In this document: piece after piece, positions 49,323-63,219 of the stretch
Numbering within the stretch: the first letter of the stretch is position 1
How the letters are laid out: each line of letters begins with the position of its first letter
NCBI GenBank assembly: GCA_032622095.1
Contig: CP136063.1
Coordinates: 40,030,106-40,094,105, forward strand
Reading direction: 5' to 3'
Length of the DNA stretch: 64,000 nucleotides
From: Siphonodentalium dalli
Lineage: Eukaryota > Mollusca > Scaphopoda > Gadilida > Siphonodentaliidae
The notes under the pieces: generated by a model
Told to the model about the DNA's origin: nothing
The model's input: only the letters and a program-made list of their open reading frames with translations
Databases searched by the model: none
Program-made: the position numbers and the translations under genes

Positions 49323-50180
49323 CAGGGGTGGCGCCAAGGGGGGGGGGGGGGGGTCAGGGGGGGCTACAGCCCCCCCGTCGGGGATGGTCAGCCCCCCCGT
49401 CGGGGATATCTGCCAAATTCGTCGGGGAGATAAAATTATGCAAAGACGATAAACATTGGAAAATCCGCGACTCGAAACACGTGCACTGGTGATTAACAAA
49501 TCGACGTGGGCGTGCAGAGTTAATGAATCACATTACCAGAGTTCTATTTTTAGTCCGACAGACTCGACACGAGTCACTCGTGAGACTACCGTGAGTCATA
49601 TCGTATACTTATTAAATTCGTGCATGGAACTATAGGGTTAGGGTGTCATAGATGCCGTCACCATCCTCGTGTGTGTCGTGTTACATGTATTACAAATTCC
49701 ACACAGACTCACACTGCCGAATCTTCCCTTTCCCGTTCCCTATGCGTCGCCGAAAAAACAGCCCTGTAATGGGTGTCAAACAAGAAGACCAAATATTATT
49801 TGACAATGACGTCTTTGTAAGTTGATCCAACTACCTGTGGCGAAAGATTTACGGTGAGTTAACTTAAGATCAATTCCATATTGTCATTACTATTGTATAT
49901 GCTGATTTTTTTTTCCAAATACTCAAGTAAAAGTGACAATTATGATCCCCTAGAACAGTGTGTATGTTGACACCAGAACACTCCAGAATCGATCTCAGGC
50001 TATGTATTTTCAAAATTTTCGTGGGGGAGGTCCCCCAAACCCCCCGTGCGAGAGGGGAGACCCCTCTCGCGCTCTCCCTGGAGCTGCCTTCGGCAGCCGC
50101 CGATGACCTTCGGTCACCGGTCTAGCCCCCCTGTCGGGGACCATAGCCCCTCCGTCGGGGAAATCCTGGCGCCACCCCTG
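49323..50180. mobile_element. hAT-like non-autonomous element nested in the Gypsy element
   Basis: Ends are CAGGGGTGGCGCCA and its inverse, flanked by an 8 bp duplication (GGAGATAA at 49,315-49,322, GGAGATAG at 50,181-50,188; 7 of 8). CAGGG-type ends with 8 bp duplications are typical of hAT elements. Subterminal 'gcccccccgtcgggga' words occur twice on the left, and close variants occur on the right. The 858 bp interior has no transposase. Confidence 0.9.
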
Positions 50181-50188
50181 GGAGATAG

Positions 50189-50644
50189 TATTGTATATAC
50201 TATTCCACTATTATTTAACCACATTCCTTCATTAGTATTTCATGTCAGATATTTGATTTAGTGATAAATCAATTTAATTTGAGCATATTAACTTTGCAGA
50301 GACTGAACCTATTGCAGAAATGACTTGTAGGTTTTATTTCAGCCTCTCATGTTAAATTGTAAATTGTACTACAGATTCGTCTACATGTTACCAGCTGTAA
50401 TTATGAGATATTTCAGATCTGATACCCGGCATCAGTGATGTGTTTTTCATTGGATATCAGGTTGTACAGTTTCAGCAATAACCTGTACTAGTATACATGC
50501 TGCCACTTTTGCAGCTACCTGTTGCAGATTTTGACTTGCAGTTTATTTCAGCATTTACTATTGTAAGATGGTGATATTCTAAATGGAAATGCCTACCTAA
50601 ATCGTTCATTTATTTCAGTGAATGTCAGGAGCCATTCTTCACCT
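50189..50644 (+). other. Gypsy 3' untranslated region after the nested element
   Basis: No gene. The stretch is rich in TTTCAG words (near 50,338, 50,412, 50,469, 50,547, 50,617), like the 5' leader. Confidence 0.5.
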
Positions 50645-50652
50645 GGAGGGGG
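50645..50652 (+). other. Polypurine tract
   Basis: 'ggaggggg' lies 4 bp before the 3' LTR, in the usual position for plus-strand priming. Confidence 0.75.
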
Positions 50653-50656
50653 TGTA

Positions 50657-51064
50657 TGTTATAGGTGCCGTTTTTATCTGTTTTAGTACACTGCGGTTGT
50701 ATATAATCTTCTATATATCATGATACTTGCGCGCATCCTGCTTTGTGTGCGCGTGAGAGCGAGCATGAATGATTGTGTCACCTGCACACTGATTAGCACT
50801 CACCTGGGACTGGCGGGAAAATTAGCGTGGTATGGGGGGCACTCAGTAATTAATATTTGAAATGGTCGGACGTACTATTTTGGATCACCAATTCTAGATA
50901 TATATAATGAAATGCAGATTTCATTTTATGGAGTATCTTTAATGGTTTTTAATACTGACTGCTGTGATATGATTATGTTGATGCCTTTATTTTAAATACA
51001 CTTTATTAACCCTTTAATTTGTTGTTGGAGTTACTATATCTACGTTAAATCCAGCCGTACAACA
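50657..51064 (+). repeat. 3' LTR (408 bp)
   Basis: It matches the 5' LTR over its length apart from about three substitutions, a 2 bp indel and a missing 54 bp stretch after 'atcctgctttg'. The missing stretch ends in TGTG repeats, which could have promoted the deletion. Confidence 0.95.
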
Positions 51065-51139
51065 CATAATATATATGGAGAAATATATATGATTTCGTGC
51101 GTCTTACATGAAGACCTAGCCGAAAAACCTACTGTTTAA

Positions 51140-51720
51140 AGATAGATTATCTCTTTGTAAACATGTATTATATAGTTACCGGGGTATAAAATATTAGATT
51201 TGAATCGAAGACTCCTGTCTGGAAATGCTCCTATCGATTAATATTAATTTTATTTCAAATATTTTCTGGTCTAAAAAGGCCTGTTTGTTCAGCTAACGAA
51301 CAATAGTGGTTACTGTTAACCAAGACCATAAATTTTATTGTACAGGTTTGTCACAAATAAACGTCAATTATACTCATTATCGCTTATATATGTGTAACAA
51401 AACAATACAAACAATCAATCTGGGACATTTGACTTTCGGTGCGTAGCCATAGGAACAGCCCAGTGCTCTATATCACAATATGGTATCATCCGAATGGTCT
51501 GTTCTGAAAATAGTAACATGAACGGTCCCGATTTAATATTCGAAATAAAATGAATATTAGTTGATAAAAGCTTTTCCGGACAGGGATCTTCAGTTCATAT
51601 CTATTATTTTATACCCACGCAACTATTTAAAGGTGGATTATCTCTTTGTAAACATGTATTATACAGTTACCGGGGTATAAAATATTAGATTTGAATCGAA
51701 GACTCCTGTCCGGAAATGCT
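51140..51720. mobile_element. TTAA-target TIR element (copy 5) fused to a second terminus
   Basis: It is preceded by TTAA at 51,136-51,139 and starts 'agatagattatctcttt'. It runs through the family interior to 'cgcaactatttaa' (51,630). There it is joined to another outer terminus, 'aggtggattatctcttt' onwards, which ends at 'gtccggaaatgctg' next to the minisatellite. The equivalent place in copy A has the complete right end plus a 5S fragment. Confidence 0.78.
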
Positions 51721-51721
51721 G

Positions 51722-51946
51722 TTACGCCAGCTTTTGAAGTAACTGACCACTTTTGAAGTAGGTCTCCACTTTAGAAGTAAAAAACGCCAGCTTTTGAAGT
51801 AACTCACCACTTTTGTAATAAAATCGCCAGCTTTTGTAGTAAAGTGAGGTCTGCGCTTTTGAAGTAAAAAACACTAGCTTTTGTAGTAAAAAGAACTAGG
51901 TCTCCGCTTTTGTAATAACACAATTACAGCTTTTGAAGTAAACTGA
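51722..51946 (+). repeat. Minisatellite of 'cagcttttgaagtaa' units (copy B)
   Basis: Counterpart of 17,390-17,612 with few differences. Confidence 0.8.
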
Positions 51947-51974
51947 CTCAATACATTTTGACGGGCGCTGAATG

Positions 51975-52690
51975 AACCCGATAATCCATAGTGGCTATCG
52001 CCCATACAAGTGTGACTTATGACTGAATATATTTAGTGAGTCCAATTCCGTGACAAAAGAATCCACACCGTTAATCGACCATACGAGTGTGACGTGTTTT
52101 GAATAGCTTTCAGTCATACCAACACAAGAGAAATCACACAGTCAATCGCCCATACGCGTGTGACGTGTACCAAAAGGCACTTGGTGAGTCCGGTTCCCTG
52201 ACAAAAGAATCCACACCGGTAATAGACCATATTCATGTGACGTGGTTCGAATATCCTTCATTCATACCAACACAAGAGAAATCACACAGTCAATCGCCCA
52301 TACGCGTGTGATGTGTACCAAAAGGCACTTAGTGAGTCCGGTTTCGTGACAAAAGAATCCACACCGGTAATCGACCATATGCATGTGACGTGGTTCGAAT
52401 AGCCTTCAGTCATAACAGCAGAAGATAATTTATAGAGTCAATCGCCCATATAAGTGTGACGTGTACCGAACGGCATTTAGTGAGTCCGTTTCCCTGCCTA
52501 AGCATATGAACACACATAGGTGATCAATCATACGAGTATATAAGATTGTTCCCAGTCAGCCTGATAACCCACTCTATTGAACGCCCTTACAAGTGCGACC
52601 GTTGTCAGAAGAAGTTCGATGTTACATTGAGTCAGACAAGACTGAAGACGTTTTGTCAGTCCAGTAACATGACGACATATATAGTTTCTC
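51975..52690 (+). pseudogene. Decayed zinc-finger tandem repeat, four units (copy B)
   Basis: The 'gtgagtcc' anchor occurs at 52,036, 52,184, 52,332 and 52,480, exactly 148 bp apart. Copy A has seven such units, a difference of about 444 bp. A finger-like start follows at about 52,583-52,640. Non-coding. Confidence 0.75.
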
Positions 52691-54532
52691 GAAATTAGGT
52701 GATGTATTAGTTCCAACGGAAAATAGTTGGTATATTTATTATTGGCCTCACTTTTAATTGCATAGTCGTACCATCGAAATTAGGTGACCCGACGCGTTAG
52801 GGACAGCAGCAAATGTTTGGTTTGTTAGATTCGTCTCTGGAAGCCGACATTAACAACAATTTTCAATCATTACAATTATGTCACATAACCGAAGTATTAT
52901 AACTACGTCAAACGTGGGCAGCTATAAAACACGGGAGCCAGTAATGTGTTGTGTGGAAACCGTTGGGTTCACATACACTCTGATGATTGAGTATATAAAA
53001 TAACGGATTCGATGGCATTATGTCGCTATACAGGGACAGTTAAACTTTCAAATCTCAATGTTCTTGATGCCAAAAGGTTCAGTCTCCTTTCAAAATTTAT
53101 TCAACACAATATACGAATACAATTAATTATTGTATTGTCAATTGTCAGGCACAGCAATACAAAATGAAACGCGTAACAAAATTAAGAATGAATGGAACGA
53201 TGTTGTTGATGTAGTTAAATAATAATTAGTCAAATTTATCCCCAACCTCCCCTTAGACGCTATAGTTCTTGAATAGTTATGTATAATATTCTATAGCTTG
53301 ACCCTCTATCGCCTCTCATCCACATCAACAATTCTGCTATATGAATCTGTTTTGTTTATTATGGTCTATAAATGAAAACAATATTCTATCAGGAAGACAA
53401 TATATGATGGTATACATATTTACTATTGCTATGTTGCACCTATCAATTGGGGTCAGACTAAGTGGTGTACTATAGTCAGGGAAGGTTGATGTGTCTCACT
53501 GACTGATAACTTAACATAAAAACAATGATGAATTATTTTGAGATATCACTGGTCGATCATGATTGATATATAGATCTACAATGTAGCTCATAATTACTAC
53601 TCCCCTCATTTTCAACTACGTTAGTTATAAGCGCCCAGACTGTGTGCTGCTCGCAATGTGGTAACCCCTTTCCAAAAAAAAAACATAAATACCAAATGCA
53701 GAACAAAATTACAACAATGAATTTATTGAAATACTGCAAACCATCGGTGCAAGCTGGGATTGATGAGCAATTATGTATAACACAAAATAGAATATATGTC
53801 AGTCCCTTCCCAATAGTATTGCCCTCGACTTACCAGCAACTTACCGTAACATACCTGCCCTATTCAGGGCAACACCAGTTACTGGCGATTGTGGCCAATG
53901 TTGACACCTCCCACTCGCAGAGGACTCACATTCAACAATGCAATCGCAGGCATAGCTACCACATGGTATAATACACGCTCGGGACACGGGCTCCACTGGC
54001 CGCCATGGAGAATCACCACAGCATAACGCCTGAACATTAAATGTTATGATAAAACATTACAACTGTAGCGCCCAAAGAGGCCGGATTCCCTCTTTTGAAG
54101 GTTCTAGAGCCGTCACGAAGTCTCGAACGATATAACACAATCCCGTAACAGACGTGAGTATGTTCAAAAATTTAGTTTGTAATTCCAGGAACCATTATCT
54201 CTCGTTATTAAAGTGTCCAAAGGAGATTGTATTTCAGTTGTAAATTGAATGAACATCTTTGACTTATTATTCTGTAGCACGTGCATGATAATATTATTCT
54301 AACTGGGACAATGACTCGTGAAACTATGCAGAATCGGTGTCTTGTTGTATGACATTCTTAATCACCTGACATCTGGACTTTCGTCCTTTGTTTCGTAGTT
54401 GGCCAATCAGAATGAACCACGTTAAGAAAATGGACTTATTTATCAATATTGATAAACGACTATACAATTACCAAAAGGAGACTGAACCTTTTGGCACCAG
54501 GAACATTGCGAATTGGAAGTTTGACATACGAC
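52691..54532. other. Spacer in copy B, no gene supported
   Basis: Homologous to 18,836-20,660. It contains a 109-codon frame at 53,642-53,971 whose differences from copy A are mostly amino-acid-changing, so no selection is evident. Confidence 0.5.
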
Positions 54533-55197
54533 ACAAATATTGATGTCCTCATTTGTGTTATCCAAAATCGATTACTGTAATTCTATTTTAGCAGGACTCC
54601 CAGATTATCAACTTCACAAACTTCAAAAAATTGTTAATATTGCTGCAAAAATTGTGTGCCGTGCAGGCAAATTTGATCATGTTACCCCACTGTTGTATAA
54701 ATTACATTGGCTTCCCATATTTGAACGAATTGTGTACAAACATGCTACTTTGTGTTATAGAAAGTCGGATATTGATAATGCTTTGCCACCATATATTGAT
54801 ACATTGTTGGTCAAATATGTACCTGCTCGACCACTTCGATCACAGGATGCGAATGCGATGGTTGTACCTAAACGAGATCTGATGTACTTTGGTCGCCGTT
54901 CTTTCGAGGTCTACGGGCCGACCATTTGGAACAACCTTCCCAAAGAGGTGAAACAGTCTGACTGTTTGGAAACATTCAAATCGGCCCTAAAAACTCACAT
55001 ATTCATCTCCCATTTCGGCCAAATAACATCAGAAAACGTTGAGGAGACTTAATTATTGAAATACATGCATATTATTTATTGCGTATATGTTATAGTGTGA
55101 ATGTGTGTGACTGCGTTTGTGTGAATTGTTCAGCGCCATGAGCCATACGGGATATGGCGCTATACAAATACTCTATATTATTATTATTATTATTATT
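54533..55197 (+). mobile_element. L2/CR1-clade LINE 3' end, inserted only in copy B
   Basis: It is bounded by the 6 bp duplication TACGAC (54,527-54,532 and 55,198-55,203). Copy A has the uninterrupted 'gacataggactgttc' near 20,660. The frame 54,540-55,052 (170 residues) is the C-terminus of an L2/CR1 ORF2: 'KIDYCNSILAGLP', 'LHKLQKIVNIAAK', 'LHWLPIFERI', 'RRSFEVYGPTIWNNLP'. The 3' end 'gatatggcgctatacaaata' followed by (ATT)n is classic for L2. It is a 5'-truncated dead copy that inserted after the duplication. Confidence 0.93.
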
Positions 55198-55203
55198 TAC
55201 GAC

Positions 55204-55705
55204 TGTTCTTCCAAAGAAGAGGACAAATAGACCAACTATTTTCCGTTGTAACTTATACATTTGTCACGTCCCCCAATTTTGAGGAAATAACATGTTGCCA
55301 TGTTACTGGACTGACAGAACTTCTTCAGACGCACATCTTGTCACCATCGTGGATTCTCTTATATATTGTAAGACTTACGGTCACGGCGAACTTCTAATAA
55401 CGTCGCACCTATAAGGTCGGTCATCAGTGTGGATCGTCAGGTTGACGGACAGACTGGGAACAACATTGCATACTCGTGTGATTGACCACCTATGTGTGTT
55501 CTCATATGCTTAGGCAAGAAACCGGACTAAATAAATGCCTTTCTGGTACACGTCACACGTGTATGGGCGATTGACTGTGTGATTTCTCTTGTGTTGGTAT
55601 GATTGGAGGCTATTCAAACCACGTCACACTCGTATGGTCGATCACCTGTGTGGAATCTTTTGTCACAGAACCGGACTGACAAAGTGCCTTTTGGTACATG
55701 GCAGG
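55204..55705 (-). pseudogene. Decayed zinc-finger repeat, inverted (copy B)
   Basis: Counterpart of 20,740-21,170, read on the minus strand: 'gtgtgacgtgtacc', 'cctaagcatatgagaacacac' and finger remnants. Non-coding. Confidence 0.6.
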
Positions 55706-55891
55706 GAGTTGCGGCCATTTTGACAGTCATTTCATTATTTTCTCACCGCGACAGCTGACCGCGATTGCTTTGTTTCATGTCTATGGCACTGTATTCTAAC
55801 TTCAAACGAACTGGTAGTCCATAATTATATCAGATGGAGAAATAAGGCGTTCTGATGTCGCCGTTGAGGGATATTGCGAAAAACCTACTGT

Positions 55892-55895
55892 TTAA
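55892..55895. other. Empty TTAA target site
   Basis: In 'aaaacctactgtttaagacc' a single TTAA stands where copy A has a 520 bp element between two TTAAs. It is either the never-occupied site or a precisely repaired one. Confidence 0.92.
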
Positions 55896-56410
55896 GACCG
55901 GAAATGGGCATTTTTTTTTAAATCGCTGTAAAAAAAAGCGGATTTTGGATATGTTATAAAGTATACATTCCTGCTTCAAATAGCAGCAAACAAACTTTCC
56001 TCACTAATATCTTTCGCGTAGACCGCTAATTTCGGGTTTAATTAACGACCAGCCTAATATAGCATGTGTAGTCATCTATCGTATTGTAAATGGTTCTAAT
56101 AATAGAAACCATATAACGCAACGCGTGTTAATTCAACAGTATACTGCATTTCCATCGTCTTTTGTTCGACCTGAAAATCGATCATTTGATCCCCGATCCT
56201 ACGGTATCACGCACTATATCATTATTAGGGTTACACTGTGTTAGTGGATTTCGGTTATAAATTAGATCAGATTTCAGCTATATATACAGCTGGGAGAAAA
56301 GATCTTTCGCTTCTCTCACTGTGCCGTGGACAGGTGGAAGCCAGCTTTGATCACTAGGATGTAACGATTACATATACAGCTGATATATACATGTCGGACA
56401 ATTCCACACG

Positions 56411-58130
<1,720 letters not shown>

Positions 58131-58711
58131 GTGATATATGCTGGAAATCATTTAATCAATGAAACCATTTTATATAAAACAATTTATACCGGGGAATAAG
58201 TGAATCGAAAACTAGAGATAGTTCTCGGCCAATCAGAATACAGTCTGTTTGTGTGTTTCAGAAGCAGATATTTGACTTGAATTACACTGTGTATTCCTCC
58301 ATATCAATAAGGATGATGTGTATATACATGACTATGGAATTACACATGTATATTTAAGAAGATATTTTTATATATTTACATACTAAGTGTTGTCATCACT
58401 AAATCCAGCATTCTGATTGGTCGGTGGCTAGTTGCAGTTATTTCTCGGTGAATGCACAACGCCTCATAACACCAAGATCATAACACCATCGATACGTCAT
58501 TGGGTTTGGAAAGACGAACGCGTAATGTTTTAGGCGCATTTGGACTCGCGCAGGATTGACTTAATACATAATTGGGTTTCAATAGGAAGAGAAATTGTTC
58601 CTATTAACTTTTGCCAAGGGTGCTATTGGGTATTTTTGGCTGTTTTGTCATGATACGTTTTCCGATTTAAATACATTTACAAAAGTGGCTTTTTCGCTAA
58701 ATGTATATAAA

Positions 58712-58873
58712 TATAAGGATTAACTGTCATGTGGACTATTTTGATGGAGATGTAACCGTGAGGTAGGTGGTCATAACTTGTATGTAAAACCCTTCGGGTT
58801 TTACACAAGTTATATCCACTTACCTCACGGTTACATCTCCATAAAACCGTCCACATGACAGTTAATCCTTATA
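58712..58873. repeat. 162 bp near-perfect palindrome with TTCG loop (copy B)
   Basis: Counterpart of 24,249-24,410, with the same length and loop. It has a few mismatches of its own in the stem, for example near 58,742 and 58,846. Confidence 0.9.
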
Positions 58874-58943
58874 TATGGTGGTGTAAGGTTGGATTGATTA
58901 ATCTGACACGTGGTAGTATGACCATATATGTTAGCGTAATTAA

Positions 58944-59350
58944 AGGTGGAATATCTCTTTGTAAACATGTATTATATAGTTACCGGGGTATAAAATATTA
59001 GATTTGAATCGAAGACCCATGTCCGGGAATGCTTCTATCGTCGATTGATATATTTATTTTTTTCGAATATTTTCTGGTCTAAAAAGGCGTGTTTGTTCAG
59101 CTAACGAACAATAGTGATTACTGTTAACAGACCAGAAATTTTATTGTACAATTTTGTCACAAATAAACGTTAATTATATTCATTATTGCTTATATCTGTG
59201 GAACAAAACAATACAAACAATCAATCTGGGACATTTGACTTTCGGTGCGTAGCCATAGGAACAGCCCAGTGTTCTATATCGCAATATGGTATCGTCCGAA
59301 TGGTCTGTTCTAAAAATAGTAACATAGACGATCCCGATTTAATATTTAAT
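58944..59350. mobile_element. TTAA-target TIR element (copy 3 counterpart, truncated)
   Basis: It starts 'aggtggaatatctcttt' after intact TTAA (58,940-58,943) and is truncated at the 160 bp repeat, as in copy A. Confidence 0.8.
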
Positions 59351-59824
59351 GGTTTCCGGATGATAACTTTAGTTTCGGTTATTAGATCAAAAGCAAATTT
59401 CATAAGTGAGTTTATCAGACCAAAATACAGGTCAAGTTCGAATATGGGATTGCTCTGCCCATTTTTGCGAGAGTTATGGCCCTTTTTCGACTTAGAATCA
59501 TGTAATGTTCTGGTTTCCGGATGATAACTTCAGTTTGTGTGATCATATCTGAACCAAATTTGGTATGTGCGTTTATCAGATCAAAATACAGGTCAAGTTC
59601 AAATATGGGTTTACTCCGCCAATTTTTCGAGATTTCTGGCCCTTTTTCGACTTAGAATCTTGTAATTTTCTGGTTTCCGGATGATAACTTCAGTTTGTTT
59701 GATCATAACTTAACAAAATTTGGTATGTGAGTTTATCAGCCCCATATACAATTCAGGTTCGAATATGGGTTTGCTCCGCCCATGTTTCCGAGAGTTATGG
59801 CCATTTTTAGACTTAGAATCGTGT
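59351..59824 (+). repeat. 160-161 bp tandem repeat, three units (copy B)
   Basis: Units start at 59,351, 59,512 and 59,672, with the same spacing as in copy A. Confidence 0.9.
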
Positions 59825-59985
59825 CATAACGTAAGCAAACGAGTTCACCGCCAAATCGTTATAAAATGGTTAGGCAGACATGACGGGGTATCTGATAAAT
59901 CCAAGATCCATAACGTAAGCATACGAGTTCACCGTCAAATCCTAATAATATGGTTAGGCAGCCATTACTATCAACAGAAGGGCAA
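59825..59985 (+). repeat. 84 bp tandem repeat, two units (copy B), with empty insertion site
   Basis: Units start at 59,825 and 59,909. The sequence then runs 'ctatcaacagaagggc' without the 6.1 kb element that interrupts copy A at this point. Confidence 0.9.
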
Positions 59986-60779
59986 CTTTCTGCAGTTTTG
60001 CAAATGCGCGTTGATAAGACTATACGACTTCTGAACCATTGTTTAAATGTTCATTGCCATCGATTCACGCCCTGGTACCTTACTTATTTTCGTTGTATTG
60101 GTGGCATCTGCTACACACATCTACATACAATATAGAAGTATGGTCATTAACATCAGAAAAATACCGATCCATACTTCTGGTTACATCATTGTCAAATCCT
60201 TTTCTGAATCGACGTGTTGCTCTGGAGAGTACAATGTAGAGATGTGCGAGCGCCAACCAAAAATAATCGAGTCTGAATCGCGAGAGTCGGTACCACAGGA
60301 CTCCATTGCCGGACAAAAGTCATTCCTGGAATTTTATTTAAAATTGAATTACAATAATAGTGGTTGGTTACGTTCTTCACACTGCCTCCCTTCAAACTTA
60401 CGCATAGACATGCGATGTGCCTTTCTGAATTATCTCTTGGCCTCCATGTATTTCTGATAAGATGATGTCTCGAACCTCGTCCGTCTTGCGGCGAGCCAGA
60501 TTTTTTGCCGACTTCAATTGTATAGTGTTACGATCGAAATACCAAGCTCATCATGCGCACTGATCATTCAAATTCATACACTTTCGTTATAATATGAAGA
60601 CATCGATTCCTAGGTATATATCACATGTAGATGGCCTGGGACAGAGGGTGTTAAGGTGTATTTTAGCTGTAGTAATGTCTGCTCGCTTCGCGAGGCATGG
60701 AACGAGTTGGGTGTCAGTTTGATATATAACAAGATATAAAACGAGTCTTTACCATGGCACAGGCAAATGATTTGATGTG
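59986..60779. other. Tail of duplication copy B, no gene supported
   Basis: Homologous to 31,712-32,527. Overlapping 60-136 codon frames have no recognisable similarity. Homology to copy A stops at TTAA 60,780. Confidence 0.55.
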
Positions 60780-60783
60780 TTAA

Positions 60784-63215
60784 AAGCAGCATCGTGAATG
60801 ATTTCGCAAATGCAGATATACGAATATTAAATACAGCCCGATTGATACATTAATGACATGGGTTTTACGTTTCAAACACCAATGGTACTTACAACAGCAG
60901 CGGGTCTTCTGGTCTGAATATGACCAGTTCAGATGTAACATAACGTAGACCAGTTTACTTTTCCACAAAGTTGGAAACAACATTTGATATTTCTGAAGGT
61001 TATCGCGTTCATATATTGCAAAAAACGTTGTCCTTCGACCTTGTACAACAGAAACTGCATAATTAAATTAGAAACACAGGAGGGATTCTCATTCTGGACA
61101 TGACCAATTTTATGTTTATCACTGATCAGATCATTTTTCGGAAATATGCAACATCTGAACTAATGTGTACGACGAGCGCTATCTTTTTCTGAATCTCATC
61201 TTCTGTGCGGTATAGGACACTGGTCAATGAAAGCGGCGGTGGTGATTTAGGGTCTGGAAAAATTCACTGTGTTAGCACGGCCGTCTTCCGTGGGTCGAAG
61301 CTATTGTACAGCAATTGTGCATTGTATATATAACATATTAATGGAGACACTGTCTCAGAATCAAAATCATTGCTTCAAATGTGGTTGTTTCAGTTGGTGT
61401 GAACAAATTATCATTTCTTATCGAAGTGGTCATGCATTTATCGGATGGCAAAATGGAATGTTCCTTATCTCACATCTAGCTTTAAGATCGGTCAGAATTT
61501 TCGCCCAATCAAGTCGGGTGTGATCCCGCATCAACCCCGTCTAGCCCAGACTTCGATAATGGTATACACGACATATCCACCTCACGTACCATCATATTTG
61601 GTAGCACTTGGAATAATATTCATTGAGAAAGATTGACCTTCTATTGTCGGGTTTAAGTAATATCATATTGTGAATGTCCAAGGTGACTGGCATTCAATGT
61701 ATTACTGTTAAGCGGTTCTTCGTTTTAAACAATCCTGTTCATCTGTAAATACCTCGCTCAAATTGCCACCCATATCAAGGGACACGGCTTACTTGAGCAC
61801 GAATGCTCATGAATGCAGGATTCGTCAATAATGGGCACTATTCGGGTAGCAATTTTAAATAAAATTGCGCATCATGATGTCCCGGAGTAACATGAATATA
61901 ATACTTTGGGTTGTGTGAGACATTCGATGGCGGCAGTGACGGCGATAAAAGTGAAACATGACATATTTCACCATTTATTCTGACGACCGTATTGGCAGCC
62001 ATCTTGGTGTTAGTGTGCCATTTGTAATCCAAAAACGATATTGAATTATGGTACACATCAAACATCTCCGACACGCTACATTCTGCGCTTTGTGGCTGCC
62101 GAGACGATGACAAAATGGCTTTAGGTTATTTTTGGAGAAAAATGCCTAAATTTAACAAAATTTTGTGCCAGGAGGTGCATTGCTAATAATTTCACTTTAT
62201 TGTTCAAGTTTGTAGATCGGGTATATACCTTAAACTATAGTTTAGCAGATCATCAACGACTGCTTTGCTAGGTAAACCATTTAAGCACGTAATTGTGCGT
62301 TCTTACATAATTTACAATTTCCACCTATATTGCGACTTCCATATTGGCAGCCATTTTGGGTTAATATGTAAAATTTTAACCAAAGGCGCAATGAAATTGC
62401 CGCGTACACCAATTATCTCCACCCTTACTAATTCTTTTCTTTTATGCCTTCCAGAAAATTTAAAAAACGCGATTTATACAATTTTTTAGGATAAATTCTC
62501 TAAATTATTTTAATTTCGGGGCTGGAAGTACATTCAACTATATATTGTTTCTACGTTAATGTTCGAGTTTGAAGACAGAAAATAATATATTATTACATTA
62601 TTTAGCAAACTTTCAACGGCCGTTGTGTTAATTAAGCCTATTGTCATGTAACCCTGAGTTCTGTGTGCCTTATACCACATCATGGCGCATCTTAACTTTA
62701 GGGGAGGGTTGATTTTTTTGCCTCTGATAAAAAATAGTGCGGCCTGCAGCGTTAAGGTATATATCAAAATATAGCCAATTGGTAGTAGTTTCTCATGGTA
62801 TAAAACAATATGGCATAACCGTCTTACTTTATTATTTAAAAGAAACGAAAGACAACGCTGTGTGTGAATTGTTATATTTGTCTCACCCAAAATATTATTT
62901 GACGTCACATCACGTCATGACTGCAGTTCCGAGATACAATGGTTACATGTTTTACCATACACTGGTTATCGCCCCACCCTCAGTTATCAAAATTGGACGA
63001 ATATTTCTTCTCAAAATGTGTGAAAATGCTCTGGCTTTATTTTTTAAATGGCTTATTTATCCATCGGGTGCCTCAAGAAAAACCACGCAGTGAGAAAAAA
63101 GTCCGTCTATCTGACAAATCCAACATACGGATTCCGAAAGTTTAGTATTTACGCTAACCAAAAATGTAGGTCTCATAAATTCCCTCGCCAGGCGACACCT
63201 ATGTCCATATTTGCC
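60784..63215. other. No gene recognised
   Basis: Unique-looking AT-rich sequence after the duplication. Frames up to 124 codons lie on both strands (e.g. 62,534-62,908 minus, 61,838-62,113 minus) without known motifs. 'ggcagccatcttgg'-type words occur near 62,000 and 62,345. Confidence 0.45.
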
Positions 63216-63219
63216 TGAC

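Larger units (their letters stand above)
34035..51064 (+). mobile_element. Ty3/Gypsy LTR retrotransposon, 17.0 kb
   Basis: LTRs at 34,035-34,494 and 50,657-51,064 both read TGTTATAG...TACAACA and are flanked by the 4 bp duplication CATA (34,031-34,034 and 51,065-51,068). The paralogous site at 16,640 ('ccgtgtcgataatatatatgg') shows the pre-insertion sequence. Inside are a primer-binding site, a leader of about 9.1 kb, gag, pol (protease, RT, RNase H, integrase; order of Ty3/Gypsy), a hAT-like insertion and a polypurine tract. No envelope gene is seen. The LTRs differ by about three substitutions, a 2 bp indel and one 54 bp deletion, so insertion was recent. Coding defects in gag, protease and integrase make this copy non-autonomous. 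Confidence 0.95.
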
